Shown one piece after another: positions 1 to 6,257 of a stretch of DNA of 6,257 bases (positions are counted from its first letter, which is position 1; each line of letters opens with the position of its first letter). The notes under the pieces were generated by a model. It made no database searches and was not told the DNA's origin. It saw only the letters and a list, made by a program, of their open reading frames with translations. Position numbers and translations under genes: made by a program. Origin of the DNA: an uncultured Cryomorphaceae bacterium (GTDB lineage: Bacteria > Bacteroidota > Bacteroidia > Flavobacteriales > Schleiferiaceae); NCBI GenBank assembly GCA_937900215.1, contig CALCFH010000401.1, positions 1 through 6,257 of the forward strand. Direction: 5' to 3'.

Positions 1-741
1 GGAGCCGAAGCTGAGAAAGGAGCTACATAGGGAACAAATTCGGGGTTAACCCCCTTCTTGAAATGGACTTAAGCCCATGTAATTCGTTACACTAGGAGCC
101 AAGAAATAAAACAAAGAATCTGCATCCTTATCCATGGCAATAACTGATTCCGTTGAAGCTTTGCCTGCCATGCTAGTTGTAATGGGCTCTTCTAAGAATT
201 TAGGCGAACTATCATAACAAGACTGAGGAGGATTCTGAGAGGCTGGTGGACCATACATATACGATCTCAAAGTATAGCCTAAAGCGACGGGGTAAAACAA
301 ATTAGAATTATTGGCCCCACGGCAACAATGCGACCATATTATTATCCAAGGATTGGAACCTGGCACGCCCAATTGAATGGGCGCTGATTTATAGACGTTC
401 ATTTGAACTGTCCCATAAGGGCCTCCGAGAGAGGCAAAAGGAGGACCGGCACCACAGTTAGCAGAGGGCCCTGCACTGTTGCAGTTTTCTGAAATATCTG
501 TTGAGCTAATCAGTTGAACAGGGATATTATTTATTGAAGAATGGCCAATGAGTTTTAGATTGTCATAAGTAGCATAATGACTAATGCCACTACAGTCTCG
601 ATAAACTACTAGCTCAAACACATAGCCACCGTTGGCATCGCATTCCCAAGTAATTTCACCACCCATAATATGCGTGGCTTTGGATTCAAGAAAATTTAAA
701 GCGAAAAGAAAGAGAAGGAGTGAGCGAAGGAAATAGTTCAT
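1..741 (-). CDS. Large Bacteroidota surface protein, N-terminal part, frameshifted and cut by window edge
   Basis: This is the N-terminal part of an exported protein of the kind that often ends in a gliding-motility or T9SS C-terminal domain in Bacteroidota. The uninterrupted frame is 231 residues and stops at 46-48. A signal peptide covers about residues 1-22 (hydrophobic LLLFLFAL core, probable cleavage after SKA), followed by the family hallmark THIMGGEITW. Further family features are VYRDCSG (about 46-52), several cysteines, the paired cysteines of SHCCRGANNSN, and an acidic AMDKDADSLFYFL segment near residue 205. Stopping there is unnatural for the family. Dropping one base from the C run at 50-54 gives EGVNPEFVPYVAPFSASA, which reads open to base 1. 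I therefore infer one gene that continues beyond the window, with a sequencing error or a genuine frameshift. It has its own promoter and is probably not part of the protease operon. The exact role is unknown; adhesion or a surface structure is a guess. Confidence 0.75.
46..54 (-). other. Apparent single-base frameshift site in a G5/C5 run
   Basis: On the coding (minus) strand the gene reads GAA GGG GGT TAA, ending at a stop. With four G instead of five it reads GAA GGG GTT AAC CCC GAA and stays open to the window edge. The run also overlaps the perfect palindrome GGGGTTAACCCC at 42-53. The downstream residues (PEFVPYVAPFSASA) resemble the stretch that follows the acidic motif in related surface proteins, which is why I place the frame change here. 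Possible causes are an assembly or sequencing error, an inactivating mutation, slippage-driven variation, or +1 ribosomal frameshifting; the first two seem most likely for so short a run. Confidence 0.7.
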
Positions 742-765
742 CTTGTCTTGGAATTAGGTATAAAT

Positions 766-802
766 CAAATCTAATCAATTTATAGACGCTATTCTTACAA
801 AA
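766..802 (-). promoter_or_regulatory. Predicted Bacteroidota-type promoter of the left-edge surface protein gene
   Basis: On the minus strand TAGATTTG (766-773) matches the Bacteroidota -7 consensus TAnnTTTG exactly. A TTTTG at 798-802 could be the -33 element, though the 24-base spacer is slightly longer than usual. The -7 box lies 24 bases upstream of the ATG at 739-741, leaving room for a short leader. No Shine-Dalgarno sequence precedes that ATG, as is usual in this phylum. The 98-base gap shows no convincing terminator hairpin for the upstream protease gene, so some read-through is possible. Confidence 0.5.
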
Positions 803-839
803 TGAGTTGGATAATACTTTATTTCTCTCAAATTCTATT

Positions 840-2426
840 CTATTCGAGTGAACGAACGATCAACTTGGTTCTGAATATCTTTTTCGCTTCTAAAATGTGA
901 AGCACATAGATTCCTTCGCTTATTCTGTCGGGAAGTTGAATCAGCGACTTTCTTCCTGTAAGTTTTGTTGAAAAGACCTGCTCTCCAGTTAAGCTGTAAA
1001 GCAAAAGTTGCGCATCCAGAATTTCTTTCCGATCTATGGTAATACTTCGGTTTGTAACCGGATTCGGATACAGCTGCACTTCTTGAATAATTGAATAATG
1101 GGCATTGGATAGAATAATGTCCGCTGTTCCAAAGTTGGGAATTCCATAGCCCAATAATGAATCGGGAGCAGCAAATTGGTGTGCACTTCTACGAATGGCC
1201 GTTGAAATCTCTTCTGAATTTAAGTATGGGTATTTCTGCCAGAGGCAAGCCACTAGTCCGGCAATCTGAGGCGAAGAAAAACTGGTTCCATTTGCACCTA
1301 CCACTTGATCTCCAGACTGAACCACCTGTGCGTTAGCAGCGGTAGCGCTTACATCGGGCTTCACCCTTCCATCTACACTCGGACCTCGGCTACTAAAGGG
1401 AACGTAGCTACCTGTAACAAGGGTTCCTCCAATGGCTAAGACACTATCTCCGTCTGCCGGAGCCGCAATTCTTCCCCAGCTACTAGATCCTTCATTTCCG
1501 GCACTGACTACTACCACTATCCCTCTACTGGCAGCCCAGTCTGCTGCTTTTGTAATGACGGTGGTATTCCCATCCATTTGAGAAAAACTGTAATCTTCAC
1601 TGTCTGAATCGAAATCATAATAACCGAGAGAGGTATTTATGACATCCGCCCCAACACTGTCGGCTCTTTCTGCGGCTGCCAACCAATTGTACTCTTCTAC
1701 CCTTCTTTCGGAACGAATGTCTTCGGTTGAATACAAACTATAATCAGCATGCGGAGCCGTTCCTACAAAGAACCCAGGACTATTGGCAGCCATGGTGCTC
1801 AATACAGCTGTACCGTGCGTACCTCCGTTCTGAAAAACAGTATTGGCAGGTATCACAAAATTGTGGGCATCTTTAAATCGAGGTCCACTTATCAGTGAAT
1901 CGAAAACCAATTGAGTATTCACGCCTACAAATCCGGCGTCTAGTACAGCTATCCACATTCCTCTTCCTGAAAAGCCCAATGAATGCAAATGATCTCCATT
2001 AACCAATTGTATTTGAGCAGTTGCAGCTCCATAACTGAGTAAACTGGTCTTGTCTGTACTCTTGGCTACTGCTGAGAAGGGTTTCTTAACTGGCGAATGC
2101 TTTTGAACAAAAGGCAAAGCATCTAATAAGCGAAGTGAAGGCCCCTCTTTTACTACTACCGCATTCATCCAACGACTTTGCATTACTACCTCAAATCCCA
2201 ATGATTTCAATTGTTGGATGTATTCTTTGGAAACCGCAACGTCTTTCTCATCCAACCAGATACCTTGACGAATTCTGCGTTCTATTGAACGCTCTGACAA
2301 GGCTAATTCGCCTTTTTGCAAAGCAAGTGTAGCATGGGGTTTATCTGTGAAATAAACCCATGTTTCCTGTGCACTGGAAACGAAGCTTGCCAATACCGAC
2401 AAGAGAATCAGAATATTTTTATGCAT
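840..2426 (-). CDS. Secreted S8 (subtilisin-like) serine protease with T9SS type A sorting domain
   Basis: This is a 528-residue exported endopeptidase. A signal peptide covers about residues 1-19 (cleavage after SSA), followed by an N-terminal prodomain-like region (about 21-115, including LSERSIERR and SRWMNAVVV) typical of Bacteroidota subtilases. The catalytic domain spans about 135-435 with a complete triad: Asp163 in VLDAG, His204 in THGTAVLS and Ser382 in GTSFSSP, plus oxyanion Asn311 in SAGNEG. A C-terminal beta-rich sorting domain (about 447-528) begins with the diagnostic LYPNPV and has the EGIYVLHI motif; in the family it directs export by the type IX system and is then cleaved. 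The start is fixed by an in-frame TAG three codons upstream, inside the end of mnmA. The gene starts 2 bases after the mnmA stop, so it is almost certainly cotranscribed with it. The substrate is unknown; nutrient protein degradation or surface-protein processing are both plausible. Confidence 0.95.
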   Translation of the reverse strand: MHKNILILLSVLASFVSSAQETWVYFTDKPHATLALQKGELALSERSIERRIRQGIWLDEKDVAVSKEYIQQLKSLGFEVVMQSRWMNAVVVKEGPSLRLLDALPFVQKHSPVKKPFSAVAKSTDKTSLLSYGAATAQIQLVNGDHLHSLGFSGRGMWIAVLDAGFVGVNTQLVFDSLISGPRFKDAHNFVIPANTVFQNGGTHGTAVLSTMAANSPGFFVGTAPHADYSLYSTEDIRSERRVEEYNWLAAAERADSVGADVINTSLGYYDFDSDSEDYSFSQMDGNTTVITKAADWAASRGIVVVVSAGNEGSSSWGRIAAPADGDSVLAIGGTLVTGSYVPFSSRGPSVDGRVKPDVSATAANAQVVQSGDQVVGANGTSFSSPQIAGLVACLWQKYPYLNSEEISTAIRRSAHQFAAPDSLLGYGIPNFGTADIILSNAHYSIIQEVQLYPNPVTNRSITIDRKEILDAQLLLYSLTGEQVFSTKLTGRKSLIQLPDRISEGIYVLHILEAKKIFRTKLIVRSLE

Positions 2427-2428
2427 TG

Positions 2429-3601
2429 TTATCTATTTATTACTCCACTTCCTATCAGTTCTCCTTCTGAATACCAAGCGGCAAACTGACCCGGACTCAC
2501 AGACTTCAATCTGCTTTTAAAACGAATATAAATACCTTCAGGTTGGCAGACCAATGTAGCCTTTTGCAAAGGCTGACGGTAGCGAATTCGTAAATCGTAT
2601 TCTCTTTCCTCCCCTTCTTTCATTCGCAAATCTTCACGAATCCAATGTACCTCAGAACTTTGAATAAAAAGACCCGGTCTGTATAAACCTGGATGGTCTT
2701 CTCCCTGACCGGTATAAATAATATTCTTCTCTGTATCTGTAGCCAAAACAAAAAGTGGCAAGGGCTTACCTCCAACCAATAAACCTTTGCGCTGACCTAT
2801 GGTAAAATAGTGTGCTCCATTGTGCTGGCCTACTACTTCTCCTTCGCTTTCAGAATATACAAAGGGCTCAACCCAGTCTTGCAGGGTAGTTTTTTCCTTT
2901 TCGACATACTGCTCCAAGTTGCGAGAGACCTCTATAATATTTCCTTTCTTGGGTTGTAATTGTTGTTGTAAAAATTCGGGAAGACGCACTTTTCCAATGA
3001 AACACAAACCTTGACTGTCTTTCTTCTCAGCGGTAATTAATCCAAGTTTGGCTGCTATGGCTCTAACCTCAGATTTCTGTAAGTGGCCAATAGGAAACAA
3101 AGCTTTTGACAGCTGGTACTGTGTTAACTGACACAGAAAATAACTCTGATCTTTACTCTTATCTAAGCCAGAAAGCAATTGATGAATGGATTGCCCATCA
3201 TTTTCAAAGCTGTCTTTTCGAACATAATGTCCTGTGGCCACATAATCAGCCCCCAATTGCATAGCGGCTTTAAGAAAAACATCGAACTTAATCTCGCGAT
3301 TGCAAAGCACATCCGGATTTGGAGTTCGTCCGGCGGCATACTCGGCGAACATATAGTCTACAATGCGTTCTTTATACTGAGCGCTCAAATCGAGCACTTG
3401 AAAAGGAATGCCGAGTTGTTCTGCAATAGCTACAGCATCGTTGCTATCGTCTATCCAAGGACATTCATTGTTAATGGTAACGCTTTCATCATTCCAATTG
3501 CGCATAAAAAGCCCCACCACATCATAGCCCTGTTCAACTAAAAGGTGGGCCGCAACACTGCTGTCTACACCGCCTGAAAGACCTACTACAACTCTTTTCA
3601 T
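2429..3601 (-). CDS. mnmA: tRNA-specific 2-thiouridylase MnmA
   Basis: This cytoplasmic enzyme thiolates C2 of wobble uridine 34 in tRNA-Lys, tRNA-Glu and tRNA-Gln, using ATP to adenylate the base and a relayed persulfide sulfur. The 390 residues include the PP-loop SGGVDSS at 9-15, the catalytic Cys100 in DVLCNREIKF and the second catalytic Cys200 in SQGLCFIGK, so both cysteines needed for the persulfide/disulfide mechanism are present. TGHY (123-126), KDQSYFL (150-156) and HYFTIGQRKGL (264-274) are further family motifs, and the C-terminal beta-barrel follows to the end. It is about 20 residues longer than E. coli MnmA; the extra length lies mainly around 225-255 and, from memory, is usual for Bacteroidota homologues. 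The ATG overlaps the upstream gene's TGA (ATGA), which suggests translational coupling, and an AAGGA lies 6 bases upstream. The sulfur donor partners are not in the window. Confidence 0.97.
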   Translation of the reverse strand: MKRVVVGLSGGVDSSVAAHLLVEQGYDVVGLFMRNWNDESVTINNECPWIDDSNDAVAIAEQLGIPFQVLDLSAQYKERIVDYMFAEYAAGRTPNPDVLCNREIKFDVFLKAAMQLGADYVATGHYVRKDSFENDGQSIHQLLSGLDKSKDQSYFLCQLTQYQLSKALFPIGHLQKSEVRAIAAKLGLITAEKKDSQGLCFIGKVRLPEFLQQQLQPKKGNIIEVSRNLEQYVEKEKTTLQDWVEPFVYSESEGEVVGQHNGAHYFTIGQRKGLLVGGKPLPLFVLATDTEKNIIYTGQGEDHPGLYRPGLFIQSSEVHWIREDLRMKEGEEREYDLRIRYRQPLQKATLVCQPEGIYIRFKSRLKSVSPGQFAAWYSEGELIGSGVINR

Positions 3602-4293
3602 TTTACATCCTTACGCGAGATCTCTTTTCCCCAATGATATTTAACGTAAACCGTTGGCCTTCCCTCGCTATTGTATTCAATCCATGTATTGTGCTGCAGT
3701 CCGTTGGTATATTTTCCGCTGGCCACTGGAGTGCCACTTGTATCGAAATACTTCGCTTCCCCATTCAATACATCCGCAACATAATTGGCCTTCGCAACCA
3801 CCGTTCCATCATCTATTCTCTGAATCCAAAGGCCTTCCTTCTTTCCTTTAACAAAGGTCATTTCTTCGGCTACCTTTCCATTGTCGAAATAGGTTTTGGA
3901 AAGTCCGTTTTTCTCATCCAATACATAGGTTTCCGTTGAGATGAGTACACCCTTAGAATCGTAAAAATTCCAAACGCTGTCTTTCAATTCACCAATGTAC
4001 TTGCCTTCTGCTTGAAGCCTTCCTTCTTCATCGAATTGCTTGGAATAACAAATGCCTGTTAACTTTCGGTATGTGTTTTCTGCTCTTTTTTGTCCGTTCG
4101 GATGGTAATATTGGAACAAACCAAAAGGCACATCGTCTTTAAACTGACCTTTAAAGCGCAGTGCTTTGTTTGGATAGTTCTTTTCCCAGGCACCCTGCTT
4201 GCGTCCTTTTGAGTCGGTCTGATTCATTTGTGCCTGAGCGAACAAGCTGAAAAACAGTAAAAAAACGGTACTTAAGCGAAGACTCATTTTCAT
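3598..4293 (-). CDS. Exported MORN-repeat (YwqK-like) protein
   Basis: The product is 231 residues with a signal peptide (about 1-21, hydrophobic VFLLFFSLFAQA, cleavage before Gln22) and no lipobox cysteine, so it is probably periplasmic or secreted rather than a lipoprotein. The rest is about seven or eight degenerate repeats of roughly 23 residues of the form G-x-W/F-x-x-Y/F-x-x-x-G, for example FGLFQYYHPNGQKRAE, DSVWNFYDSKGVLIS and NTWIEYNSEGRPTVY. These match the MORN_2 repeats that databases often label 'toxin-antitoxin system YwqK family antitoxin'; that label should not be taken literally here, because there is no adjacent toxin and the protein is exported. Repeats of this type form extended beta-hairpin stacks and probably bind a surface or partner. 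A second ATG two codons in (M3) is an equally possible start. It is the first gene of an apparent three-gene operon with mnmA and the S8 protease. Its molecular function is unknown. Confidence 0.85.
   Translation of the reverse strand: MKMSLRLSTVFLLFFSLFAQAQMNQTDSKGRKQGAWEKNYPNKALRFKGQFKDDVPFGLFQYYHPNGQKRAENTYRKLTGICYSKQFDEEGRLQAEGKYIGELKDSVWNFYDSKGVLISTETYVLDEKNGLSKTYFDNGKVAEEMTFVKGKKEGLWIQRIDDGTVVAKANYVADVLNGEAKYFDTSGTPVASGKYTNGLQHNTWIEYNSEGRPTVYVKYHWGKEISRKDVK
3608..3612 (-). promoter_or_regulatory. Shine-Dalgarno-like AAGGA before mnmA
   Basis: AAGGA on the minus strand lies 6 bases before the mnmA ATG, inside the last codons of the MORN-repeat gene. It is the clearest ribosome-binding-like sequence in the window; the other starts lack one. 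Because Bacteroidota ribosomes use Shine-Dalgarno pairing little, and the bases also encode Lys-Asp, it may be incidental. The ATGA overlap is the stronger argument for coupling. Confidence 0.35.
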
Positions 4294-4308
4294 AATCTAA
4301 ATTCAACG

Positions 4309-4316
4309 CAAAATTA
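4309..4316 (-). promoter_or_regulatory. Predicted -7 element for the MORN-mnmA-protease operon
   Basis: TAATTTTG on the minus strand is an exact match to the Bacteroidota -7 consensus TAnnTTTG, 15 bases upstream of the ATG at 4291-4293. No TTG -33 element is found at the usual 17-23-base spacing, so the call rests on the -7 box alone. If correct, the leader is only around ten bases or less. It is the only good promoter candidate found upstream of the three-gene operon. Confidence 0.4.
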
Positions 4317-4352
4317 CCACAAATGATGCCCTTGTTTTTTCATCTTTGACCT

Positions 4353-6230
4353 ATGGTGCAACAAGCGATAATTCAAGCAGGCGGGAAGGGTACAAGGTTG
4401 GGACATCTTACCAAAGAAATTCCCAAGCCCATGGTGGAAGTAGCGGGTATTCCCGTTCTAGAACATCAATTACAATGGTGTTACAGAAGCGGAATAACGG
4501 AAGTAATTATCATTGTAAATCATCTCGGCGAGCACATTCGCGCTTTCGTTGAAGAAAGACTAGCACAGCACAGTCTTCCCCAGATTGAAATAGTAGAAGA
4601 GCCCTATCCTCTCGGAACAGCCGGAATGCTTCCATCCATAAAGGACCGATTGCACGAGCAGTTTTGGTTGCTTTATGGGGATGTTATTTTCGATATAGAT
4701 TCAAAAAGACTACTGGATTTTCATTTTGAGAAAAAGGCCGACGCCACCTTGTTGGTCCATCCAAACGATCATCCCTACGATTCGGATTTATTGGAAATCG
4801 ATTCGAATGGGAGGGTAACCGCCTTCCACTCCAAACCGCATTCTGAAAACACAAACTACCGGAATTTGGTAAATGCTGCACTCTATGTGATGAGTAAAAA
4901 GTTGGTAGACCAAATTGAGCCCAATGTTTCCTCAGACTTCGGGAAGCATATTTTTCCAAAAGCATTAAGCAACTGTGCATTGTACGGCTACAGCACCAGT
5001 GAGTATGTAAAGGATATGGGCACCCTTGATAGAATCGAAAAGGTGGGGAAGGATATTCTATCTGGCAAGGTGGAAAGAAGAAACCTTCGATACAAACAAA
5101 AAGCGATTTTCTTAGATCGAGACGGGGTTATTAATTACGATACCGATCTCATTCACAGACCAGAAGACTTTAAGCTCTATCCTTTTGCGGCCGAAGCAAT
5201 AAAGCGAATAAATAAGTCTGATTACCTGAGCATTGTTACTACCAATCAAAGTGTAATTGCCCGTAACCTCACCAATTTAGAAGGGCTTCAGGCCATTCAC
5301 AACAAGATGGAAACCGAATTGGGTAAGGAAGGTGCATTTTTAGATGCTATTTATTTTTGTCCCCATCATCCGCATGGAGGATTCCCTGGTGAGAACCCCG
5401 AATTTAAAATGGAATGTGATTGCCGGAAACCCAAACCGGGAATGATCATGCAAGCCACGGAAAGATTCAACATCGACCTTGAAAATTCCTGGATGATTGG
5501 TGATTCGGAACGAGACATTGGGGCAGGAATGGCTGCAGGGGTGAGAACAGTTGCCGTAAAAACAGGACATGGAATTATTCCATCTAAACTCCATCCAGAT
5601 CTATTCTTTACCACTCTTAAAGAAGCGGTTGACTTCATTATCGACCAACCTTTAACCTCTTCGGTAGCTCAGCTCATGGAGGCCATAGGCGAAGAAAGTA
5701 AATGCATACTCATTGGTGGAAATAGCAGAAGTGGCAAGAGTCATTTAAGTCAGTGCCTTAAATGGGAATTGGAAAGTGAAAACCGATCTGTCTTTTTGGT
5801 GCACTTAGACGATTGGATACTTCCAAAAGAAGAGCGTATTCAAAATTCGAATGTTTTTCAAAACTTTCGATTTGAAGAACTCGAAGCAGACCTTGCCCGT
5901 ATTCTAAAAGGCGAAGAAATCGTACTTCCAGGCTACCCAAGGCATCCAAAAAGAAAAGCAGAAGAAGTTGTTTATCAATACAATAATGAAGATATAATTA
6001 TAATAGAAGGTGTAGTTTCTCTCAGCAGCCCATGGCTTCATGAACACGCAGACCTTAGCGTTTATGTCTATTGTGAGGAAGCTGAAAGAAAAAGAAGAAT
6101 GAAGCTTTTTTACGACTGGAAAGGTTATTCTGAAGCCGAGTTTGAGCAACTTTACCAAAGCAGAATAGAAAATGAGTACAAACTCATTGAAAAAGAGGCC
6201 TATCATGCCGATTTCCACATACAGACTTAA
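4353..6230 (+). CDS. Trifunctional fusion: sugar-1-phosphate nucleotidyltransferase, GmhB-type phosphatase, uridine-kinase-like kinase
   Basis: This cytoplasmic 625-residue enzyme has three domains. Residues 1-240 are a nucleotidyltransferase of the HddC / mannose-1-phosphate guanylyltransferase type: GGKGTRL (10-16), KPM (25-27), PLGTAG (86-91), metal-binding GD (109-110) and KDMGT. Residues 250-430 are a HAD-IIIA phosphatase like GmhB, which removes the 7-phosphate of heptose-1,7-bisphosphate: DRDGVIN with Asp255 and Asp257, TTNQS (296-300), zinc ligands Cys336, His338, Cys355 and Cys357 around CPHHPHG and CDCRKPKPGM, and GDSERD with Asp384 and Asp388. Residues 447-625 are a PRK/uridine-kinase-like domain: Walker A GNSRSGKS (456-463), LDDW (485-488) and IIIIEGV (548-554). 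All key residues of the three domains appear intact. An in-frame TGA two codons upstream makes ATG 4353 the first possible start, and the first domain begins immediately. NDP-heptose synthesis for a surface glycan is inferred; the kinase substrate and the nucleotide used are not readable. No Shine-Dalgarno sequence is seen. Confidence 0.9.
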   Translation: MVQQAIIQAGGKGTRLGHLTKEIPKPMVEVAGIPVLEHQLQWCYRSGITEVIIIVNHLGEHIRAFVEERLAQHSLPQIEIVEEPYPLGTAGMLPSIKDRLHEQFWLLYGDVIFDIDSKRLLDFHFEKKADATLLVHPNDHPYDSDLLEIDSNGRVTAFHSKPHSENTNYRNLVNAALYVMSKKLVDQIEPNVSSDFGKHIFPKALSNCALYGYSTSEYVKDMGTLDRIEKVGKDILSGKVERRNLRYKQKAIFLDRDGVINYDTDLIHRPEDFKLYPFAAEAIKRINKSDYLSIVTTNQSVIARNLTNLEGLQAIHNKMETELGKEGAFLDAIYFCPHHPHGGFPGENPEFKMECDCRKPKPGMIMQATERFNIDLENSWMIGDSERDIGAGMAAGVRTVAVKTGHGIIPSKLHPDLFFTTLKEAVDFIIDQPLTSSVAQLMEAIGEESKCILIGGNSRSGKSHLSQCLKWELESENRSVFLVHLDDWILPKEERIQNSNVFQNFRFEELEADLARILKGEEIVLPGYPRHPKRKAEEVVYQYNNEDIIIIEGVVSLSSPWLHEHADLSVYVYCEEAERKRRMKLFYDWKGYSEAEFEQLYQSRIENEYKLIEKEAYHADFHIQT

Positions 6231-6257
6231 GTGATTCCATACATTTACCAGCTATGA

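Noticed and set aside
742..839. Intrinsic terminator after the S8 protease
   Set aside because: The gap is AT-rich, but I found no stable GC stem followed by a T run on the minus strand.
3179..3541. 120-codon plus-strand open frame opposite mnmA
   Set aside because: It lies wholly antisense to a confidently identified mnmA, shows no recognisable domain or start signal, and is best explained as a shadow of the coding strand.
3598..4293. Antitoxin of a toxin-antitoxin system (the usual database name for YwqK-like proteins)
   Set aside because: The protein has a signal peptide and its neighbours are mnmA and a sugar enzyme; no toxin-like small gene is next to it, so the name reflects repeat similarity only.
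4346..4552. 68-codon plus-strand frame overlapping the start of the fusion gene
   Set aside because: It shares sequence with the well-supported nucleotidyltransferase domain in a different frame and gives a low-complexity Ser/Arg-rich product with no family features.
5904..6218. 104-codon minus-strand open frame opposite the kinase domain
   Set aside because: It is antisense to the intact kinase motifs, with a biased Phe/Ile-rich translation that results from reading AGAAAA-type codons backwards.
6231..6257. Possible start of a further plus-strand gene at the right edge (ATG at 6254, or GTG at 6231)
   Set aside because: The GTG frame stops at 6255-6257 after eight codons. The ATG at 6254 is 24 bases after the fusion gene and could begin an operon partner, but only four bases are visible, so nothing can be supported.

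Overview
The window looks like part of a Bacteroidota chromosome, most likely class Flavobacteriia or a relative. The evidence is a subtilisin-like protease ending in a type IX secretion (T9SS) type A sorting domain, an exported protein with the 'THIMGGEI' N-terminus of large Bacteroidota surface proteins, MORN-type lipidless exported repeats, TAnnTTTG-type promoter elements, and starts with little Shine-Dalgarno sequence. No RNA gene, CRISPR array, insertion sequence or phage gene is visible, and coding density is high. No gap without a gene exceeds 98 bases.

Layout. Four genes lie on the minus strand. Reading in their own direction from 4293 leftwards, they are an exported MORN-repeat (YwqK-like) protein, mnmA (tRNA 2-thiouridylase) and an exported S8 protease. 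These three are packed as an operon: a 4-base ATGA overlap, then a 2-base gap. After a 98-base gap with its own promoter comes the N-terminal part of a large surface protein, which runs off the left edge of the window. On the plus strand, diverging from the operon across a 59-base gap, is a 625-residue fusion enzyme. It joins a sugar-1-phosphate nucleotidyltransferase, a GmhB-type HAD phosphatase and a uridine-kinase-like P-loop kinase.

How they work together. The fusion enzyme probably makes an activated sugar, most likely an NDP-heptose, for surface polysaccharide; its three activities would fit kinase, phosphatase and nucleotidyltransferase steps of one route. MnmA modifies U34 of tRNAs for Lys, Glu and Gln, and its grouping with two exported proteins looks like shared transcription rather than shared function. 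The protease and the left-edge protein are both probable envelope or secreted proteins.

Two observations stand out. First, the left-edge surface protein gene stops at 46-48 in the given sequence, but removing one base from a five-base C run at 50-54 restores a frame that continues with family-like residues to the window edge. This is an apparent single-base frameshift. Second, the fusion enzyme carries a third, kinase domain that is not of the GHMP family used by the classical heptose kinase HddA.
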